From Lawsonibacter hominis (lineage in GTDB: Bacteria; Bacillota; Clostridia; Oscillospirales; Oscillospiraceae): a stretch of 64,000 nt of DNA. Position 1 is the stretch's first letter; each line of letters opens with the position of its first letter. Below the pieces are notes generated by a model. It had not been told where the DNA came from. It was given only the letters and a program-made list of their open reading frames with translations, and did no database searches. The stretch lies in the NCBI RefSeq assembly GCF_014287895.1, contig NZ_JACOPP010000002.1, positions 62,001-126,000 of the forward strand, given 5' to 3'. This document shows, piece by piece, positions 60,290 through 64,000 of the stretch. Both the position numbers and the translations under genes were made by a program.

Positions 60290-61225
60290 ATGCCATTGGT
60301 TACCACTAAGGAAATGTTTAAGAAGGCATATGACGGCGGTTATGCGATCGGTGCTTTCAACGTGAACAACATGGAGATCGTGCAGGGCATCACCGAGGCT
60401 GCTAAGGAAGTCAACGCCCCCCTGATCCTCCAGGTGTCCAAGGGCGCCCGCGCTTATGCCAACCACACCTACCTGATGAAGCTGGTAGAGGCCGCCATCC
60501 TCGAGACCGGCCTGCCAATCTGCCTGCATTTGGATCACGGCGATTCCTACGAGCTGTGCAAGTCCTGCATCGACGGCGGCTTTACCTCCGTTATGATCGA
60601 CGCCAGCTCCAAGCCCTTCGCCGAGAATATCGAGATCACCAAGCAGGTCGTCGCCTACGCGCACGACCATGGCGTGGTGGTGGAGGCCGAACTGGGCACC
60701 CTGGCCGGGGTGGAGGACGAGGTAAAAGTCTCCGCCGAGGATTCCTCCTACACCCACCCCGACGAGGTGGAGGAGTTCGTGACCAAGACCGGCTGTGATT
60801 CCCTGGCTATCGCCATCGGTACCAGCCACGGCGCGTACAAGTTTAAGCCCGGCACCAAGCCCCAGCTGCGTTTTGACATTCTGGAGGAGGTCTCCAAGCG
60901 TCTTCCGGGGTTCCCGATTGTGCTTCACGGTTCCTCCAGCGTGCCCCAGGAATATGTGCAGATGATCAACGAGAACGGCGGCAATATGCCGGGCGCGATC
61001 GGCGTGCCGGAGGATCAGCTCCGTCATGCGGCTTCTCTGTCGGTGTGCAAGATCAACATCGACTCCGACCTGCGCCTGGCCATGACCGGCACCATCCGCA
61101 AGTTCTTTGCCGAGCATCCCGACAAGTTTGACCCCCGGGAGTACCTGAAACCCGCCCGCGCCAATATCAAGGAACTGGTCAAGCACAAGCTCATCGACGT
61201 GCTGGGCTGCGACGGCAAGGCGTAA
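60290..61225 (+). CDS. fba: Class II fructose-1,6-bisphosphate aldolase
   Basis: 311 residues. The zinc-site CLHLDHGDSYE and the second zinc block VEAELGTLAGVEDE are intact, as are TSHGAYKF and VLHGSSSVP. Cleaves fructose-1,6-bisphosphate. AAGGAGATGAGCTTCT precedes the ATG. Confidence 0.96.
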   Translation: MPLVTTKEMFKKAYDGGYAIGAFNVNNMEIVQGITEAAKEVNAPLILQVSKGARAYANHTYLMKLVEAAILETGLPICLHLDHGDSYELCKSCIDGGFTSVMIDASSKPFAENIEITKQVVAYAHDHGVVVEAELGTLAGVEDEVKVSAEDSSYTHPDEVEEFVTKTGCDSLAIAIGTSHGAYKFKPGTKPQLRFDILEEVSKRLPGFPIVLHGSSSVPQEYVQMINENGGNMPGAIGVPEDQLRHAASLSVCKINIDSDLRLAMTGTIRKFFAEHPDKFDPREYLKPARANIKELVKHKLIDVLGCDGKA

Positions 61226-61237
61226 CGATCGCCAAAG

Positions 61238-61267
61238 AAAAGGAGAGGGGAGCCCCCTCTCCTTTTT
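61238..61267 (+). terminator. Terminator after fba
   Basis: AAAGGAGAGGGG and CCCCTCTCCTTT form a 12-bp hairpin ending in TTTTT. Confidence 0.9.
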
Positions 61268-61286
61268 GGAAGGAAGGAGGCTGGCA

Positions 61287-61829
61287 ATGACACTGGCGGA
61301 ATACCTGGATGCCATGGGGATTCTTGCATGCAATCGAAATCCTTACCTGCCGTCGCTGGATGACTTTGGATTCACTTGGGGCGAGATGACTGCGCTCATC
61401 GACCGGAAAGCCCTCTTTTTGAGTAAATTCTTCCGACACAGGACCGTGTATTTGGCGCCTCGGGTCTACTTCCTGTTGCGGCAATGCCGCCCACGCAGAC
61501 CCATGCCGCCGGATGCCGCCAGTCTTTACAGAATTTTGGAGAACAGCCCGCCCCTCGAGACCGGTGAATGGAAGCAATTGTCCCTGCTGGACCATACGCG
61601 GTATCAAAAAGCGTTCCAGTTTCTTCTGGAACAACGGTACGCAACGGCGCTTGCAAACGGGTCGGTCCTCAATCCAAACTGGTCGACACTGAAATACGGC
61701 ACAGCGGAGGCTTGGGAGGCGTGTTCAGTGTCTCCGCCGCCCTCCCGAGATCCGGAGGAAGAGTTGCGGGCTATCCTGGGCCGTACGCTGCCGGAGGGGG
61801 AGGTAGCAAGGCTGCTCCGGGGCGCATAG
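61287..61829 (+). CDS. Protein of unknown function
   Basis: 180 residues, starting MTLAEYLDAMGILACN. Rich in Arg and aromatic residues in the middle (FFRHRTVYLAPRVYFLLRQ), then HTRYQKAFQFLLEQRY, and an acidic/Pro tail. No signal peptide, membrane helix or known catalytic motif is seen. AAGGAGG lies 6 bases before the ATG. The next gene begins 32 bases later, so the two are probably co-transcribed. I do not recognise the family. Confidence 0.7.
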   Translation: MTLAEYLDAMGILACNRNPYLPSLDDFGFTWGEMTALIDRKALFLSKFFRHRTVYLAPRVYFLLRQCRPRRPMPPDAASLYRILENSPPLETGEWKQLSLLDHTRYQKAFQFLLEQRYATALANGSVLNPNWSTLKYGTAEAWEACSVSPPPSRDPEEELRAILGRTLPEGEVARLLRGA

Positions 61830-61861
61830 GATGCCACAGCATCAGGAAAGGACTGACCGCT

Positions 61862-62455
61862 GTGACCCGTGTGATCCCCTATAACCGGCAGGCTGCTGTG
61901 GCGTATGCCCACAAATGGGCTTACAGCCGCAATCCGGCCTTTTATGACTATGAAGAGATTGGGGGAGACTGTACCAATTTTGCCTCCCAGTGTCTCTATG
62001 CAGGGACCGGCGTGATGAACTTTACACCGGTTTTCGGCTGGTATTACATTGACGCCAATAACAAGGCGCCCGCATGGACGGGAGTAGAATACTTTTACCG
62101 TTTTTTGACCCGCCAGGAGCAGTCTCCCGGCCCGTTCGGCAGTTCCACGACGTTGGAGCAGATGGAGCCGGGCGACTTTGTTCAGTTCCGCTTTCAGAAG
62201 GAAGTGTTCAGCCATACGCCTATCATCGTGGAGATCGGCCAGCCCGCTACGCTGGAAAATACGCTTGTCGCCGCTCACTCTTATGACGCGGATTGGCGGC
62301 CGCTGAGTACTTACTTTTTTGAAGAGATCCGCTTTCTTCACGTGCTGGGCGCCTATCCGCCCGAGGGGGCGGCGGGTCCGGAAGAAGGGGAGAAGTCCAA
62401 ACCGCCGGTCCTCCCGCAAAATCAAATGCCGCCCCGTCCGCCAGGCCCTTCCTGA
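61862..62455 (+). CDS. Putative amidase-domain (amidase_6-like) cysteine protein
   Basis: 197 residues. The nucleophile block is GGDCTNFASQCLYAG (Cys37), with a later His in FSHTPIIVEI and another in AAHSYDADWRP, the order expected for NlpC/amidase_6-type papain-like hydrolases. No signal peptide precedes it, unlike most exported relatives. The C-terminal 35 residues are Pro/Glu/Lys-rich. A GTG at 61862 (VTRVIPYNRQ) is chosen after AAAGGA. Confidence 0.8.
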   Translation: MTRVIPYNRQAAVAYAHKWAYSRNPAFYDYEEIGGDCTNFASQCLYAGTGVMNFTPVFGWYYIDANNKAPAWTGVEYFYRFLTRQEQSPGPFGSSTTLEQMEPGDFVQFRFQKEVFSHTPIIVEIGQPATLENTLVAAHSYDADWRPLSTYFFEEIRFLHVLGAYPPEGAAGPEEGEKSKPPVLPQNQMPPRPPGPS

Positions 62456-62473
62456 GGTCTGGCGGCGGGGCGG
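62429..62473 (+). terminator. Terminator overlapping the end of the amidase-like gene
   Basis: GCCGCCCCGTCCGCCAG inside the coding end pairs imperfectly with CTGGCGGCGGGGCGG after the stop; TCTCTGCTTT follows. Confidence 0.6.
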
Positions 62474-62481
62474 TCTCTGCT

Positions 62482-63510
62482 TTATTCATCTGTGGGATCG
62501 CTTTTCGGCGCTTTTCGCTGCGGTCTGAGGCTCCCAAGCGGATTGGCCCGGGCCGCGATGCGCAGATCGTCATTATCCACGTGGGTATAGATCTGCGTCG
62601 TATTTAAATGCTCGTGCCCCAACACCTCCTGAAGCGTACGCACGTCCACACCGTTTTGGAGCATCAGGGTCGCCGCTGTATGGCGCAGCTTGTGACTGGA
62701 ATAGAGGGAGGCGTCCAGTCCGGCCTTTTTCAGACGCTGTTTGACCATATAATGGACCGCATCCGTGGTCATTCGGGTATGCTTCCGCGTCAAAAACAAT
62801 GCGTTTTTGTCCGCAGCCGCCAAGCGGCTGCGCTCGTCCCGCCACGCATCGATGGCCTGACGGCAGGCGTCGTTGAGGAAGATGATCCGCTCTTTGTTTC
62901 CCTTGCCGAGTACCCGCAGCTGATCATCTCGAACATCTGTTAGATTCAATCCGACTAACTCCGAAATACGCAGGCCACAGTTTAAAAACAGGGTCAGAAT
63001 GCAGTAATCACGGACTCGATTCGGCTCGTCCACAGATTCCAGAAGCCGAATGCTTTCCTCCAGATCCAGATACCGGGGCAATGCTTTCTTTTGACGCGGA
63101 GCATCCAGATCCTGCATGGGATTTTCGCTGATTAATTTCGCCTTGTTGGTGAGATACTTATAGAAAGAACGGATGGTAGCGATTTTTCTGGCCCGCGCGG
63201 CGGGCGTCAGCCCATAGGCGGTATTGGGACTGTTGGCGTGTTTGGCGCGGTCCCGGCTGAGATAGCTCATATAGGCGTACACGTCCGTAAGCGTTACCGC
63301 GCGGACCAGTGCAAGGTCAACGTCGTCAATGGGAATGTCATCGAGTTCCGCAGTGCGCGGAGCCCGGCCTTTTTCCAGTTTGATGAAACGAAAAAAGTTG
63401 CGCAGATCCAAATAGTATTCATCGACCGTTTTGCGGGAGTGACCCTGGATCGTCTCATGGTAAACCAGAAAATCCCGTAAAATGGCTGGAGCTTCCGAAC
63501 GATAGTCCAT
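62482..63510 (-). CDS. XerC/XerD-type tyrosine recombinase
   Basis: 342 residues. N-terminal SAM-like core-binding domain (TIQGHSRKTVDEYYLDLRNF) and catalytic domain with the full set of residues: Arg in CGLRISELVG, Lys in GKGNKERIIF, HxxR in SHKLRHTAATL, His in GHEHLNTTQ and the nucleophile Tyr in QIYTHV. Likely chromosome-dimer resolution, though a phage-type role cannot be excluded. The ATG at 63510 lies 21 bases from the nearest GGAGG; in-frame CTG (63522) and ATT (63528) fit the ribosome binding site better. Confidence 0.9.
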   Translation of the reverse strand: MDYRSEAPAILRDFLVYHETIQGHSRKTVDEYYLDLRNFFRFIKLEKGRAPRTAELDDIPIDDVDLALVRAVTLTDVYAYMSYLSRDRAKHANSPNTAYGLTPAARARKIATIRSFYKYLTNKAKLISENPMQDLDAPRQKKALPRYLDLEESIRLLESVDEPNRVRDYCILTLFLNCGLRISELVGLNLTDVRDDQLRVLGKGNKERIIFLNDACRQAIDAWRDERSRLAAADKNALFLTRKHTRMTTDAVHYMVKQRLKKAGLDASLYSSHKLRHTAATLMLQNGVDVRTLQEVLGHEHLNTTQIYTHVDNDDLRIAARANPLGSLRPQRKAPKSDPTDE

Positions 63511-63538
63511 AGAGCGGGCCAGCTCAATTCTCCTCCCT

Positions 63539-63572
63539 CCAACTCAACAAAATTTTTATTTTGTTGAGTTGG
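63539..63572. repeat. Perfect 15-bp inverted repeat before the recombinase gene
   Basis: CCAACTCAACAAAAT (63539-63553) and its exact complement (63558-63572) enclose TTTT. It lies just upstream of the recombinase ribosome binding site. It could be an operator or an RNA hairpin in the leader. AT-rich amid GC-rich DNA. Confidence 0.75.
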
Positions 63573-63640
63573 AACAAAGCCTGAGCAGACCCGATCCCCC
63601 CCTTCGTTTGGGTATTCTAATGAGGAATGGATGGATTCCG

Positions 63641-63826
63641 TTGAGCCTGATCGCCTGTACCAGCAATTGTGTCTACCAGCAGGACGGTTACTGTTCCCTG
63701 GAACGGGCCGCATCCTGTGGCCTGCCCAGCGTGGAAACACCCTGTGTCAACTTTGTGCCGCGGCATAGGCCGCAGGATGCGCCTACAAAAGCGCAGCCAA
63801 AGCCTCCCGGATATTATGGACCTTGA
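63641..63826 (+). CDS. Small cysteine-rich protein
   Basis: 61 residues from a TTG start with GGATGG 6 bases upstream; an ATG at 63620 would add seven residues but lacks a ribosome binding site. Five cysteines lie in the first 40 residues (CTSNCVYQQDGYC, then C and C). Similar short Cys-rich proteins of Clostridia exist without known function; a metal site is likely. Its 3' end overlaps the convergent radA end by 44 bases. Confidence 0.6.
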   Translation: MSLIACTSNCVYQQDGYCSLERAASCGLPSVETPCVNFVPRHRPQDAPTKAQPKPPGYYGP

Positions 63827-64000
63827 TCAGCTGCAGTCCCTCCGGGATCTCCAGACGCGCCCCCAGGCGGAACGGTACCAGGCACTTGGTAAAACCCAGG
63901 CGCCGCACTTCGCTCAGACGTTGCCCCAGTGCGTTTACAGAGCGCAGCTCCCCGGTCAATCCGACTTCGCCCACAGCGGCCAGGTCGCCGGGTACGGGCT
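63783..64000 (-). CDS. radA: DNA repair protein RadA, C-terminal part
   Basis: Only the last 72 residues or so are in the window, cut by the edge. AAVGEVGLTGELRSVNALGQR and RRLGFTKCLVP belong to the Lon-like C-terminal domain of RadA/Sms, a RecA-like branch-migration helicase. The end IKVHNIREALAAL is typical. Confidence 0.92.
   Translation of the reverse strand, partial: PVPGDLAAVGEVGLTGELRSVNALGQRLSEVRRLGFTKCLVPFRLGARLEIPEGLQLIKVHNIREALAALL

Noticed and set aside
1..64000. CRISPR arrays, rRNA genes, complete prophage or intact IS
   Set aside because: No regularly spaced repeats, rRNA-like sequence, phage structural genes or complete transposase were seen.

Overview
The window is bacterial chromosome from a high-GC, spore-forming member of the Clostridia. 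The best guess is the Oscillospiraceae (Flavonifractor/Lawsonibacter/Intestinimonas-like). The grounds are GC-rich coding sequence (about 60% by eye), AGGAGG-type ribosome binding sites, sigma-A promoters of the TTGACA-17-TATAAT type, a spoIVA spore-coat gene, T-box and ZTP riboswitch regulation, and the Firmicute cluster nusB-xseA-xseB-ispA-dxs-tlyA-nadK-argR-recN. The genus is inference.

Layout. 1-4200: a truncated gene, then the minus-strand one-carbon operon fhs-fchA-folD-GNAT behind a ZTP riboswitch. 4200-5250: a more AT-rich accessory patch with an insertion-sequence remnant, tRNA-Pro(CGG) and a DUF3781 gene. 5.4-8.9 kb: an S-layer-homology/M15 peptidase, a MocR-type regulator and two small proteins. 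9-17.1 kb: the pyrimidine operon pyrC-pyrF-pyrK-pyrD, followed by two DUF6054-like paralogues, a histidine-phosphatase/GNAT fusion and a YgiQ-type radical SAM protein. 17.1-21.1 kb: a translationally coupled vanG-vanXY-vanT set for D-Ala-D-Ser peptidoglycan precursors, with no vanR/vanS beside it. 21.3-22.9 kb: a lipoprotein, then perR and rubrerythrin. 23.2-33.3 kb: the nusB-to-recN housekeeping operon. 33.3-35.7 kb: a tyrosine T-box operon (zinc ribbon, GNAT, tyrS). 35.7-41 kb: a MITE-like inverted repeat, an AI-2E family permease, spoIVA and a B12-binding radical SAM protein.

41-49.4 kb is a self-contained sensing and uptake module. A solute-binding lipoprotein is translationally coupled to a response regulator and a histidine kinase. 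These are followed by a paralogous solute-binding lipoprotein and a complete LivGFHM-type ABC transporter. Four CTTAAGG-like repeats with an 11-bp period lie in front of the transporter promoter and are a good candidate for the regulator's site. I infer that the first binding protein works as the kinase's co-receptor; this is the most interesting system in the window.

49.4-64 kb holds a Crp/Fnr regulator divergent from leuC-leuD-leuB with a TGTAA-N6-TTACA operator centred at about -41.5 of leuC. It continues with coaX plus an ECF S component (probably pantothenate), an aspartate-type aminotransferase with a palindromic operator over its -35, purB, an ATP-type and a PPi-type phosphofructokinase, class II aldolase, an unknown protein with an amidase-like protein, a XerD-type recombinase behind a perfect 15-bp inverted repeat, a small Cys-rich protein and the 3' end of radA. 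I found no CRISPR array, rRNA, prophage or intact transposon.
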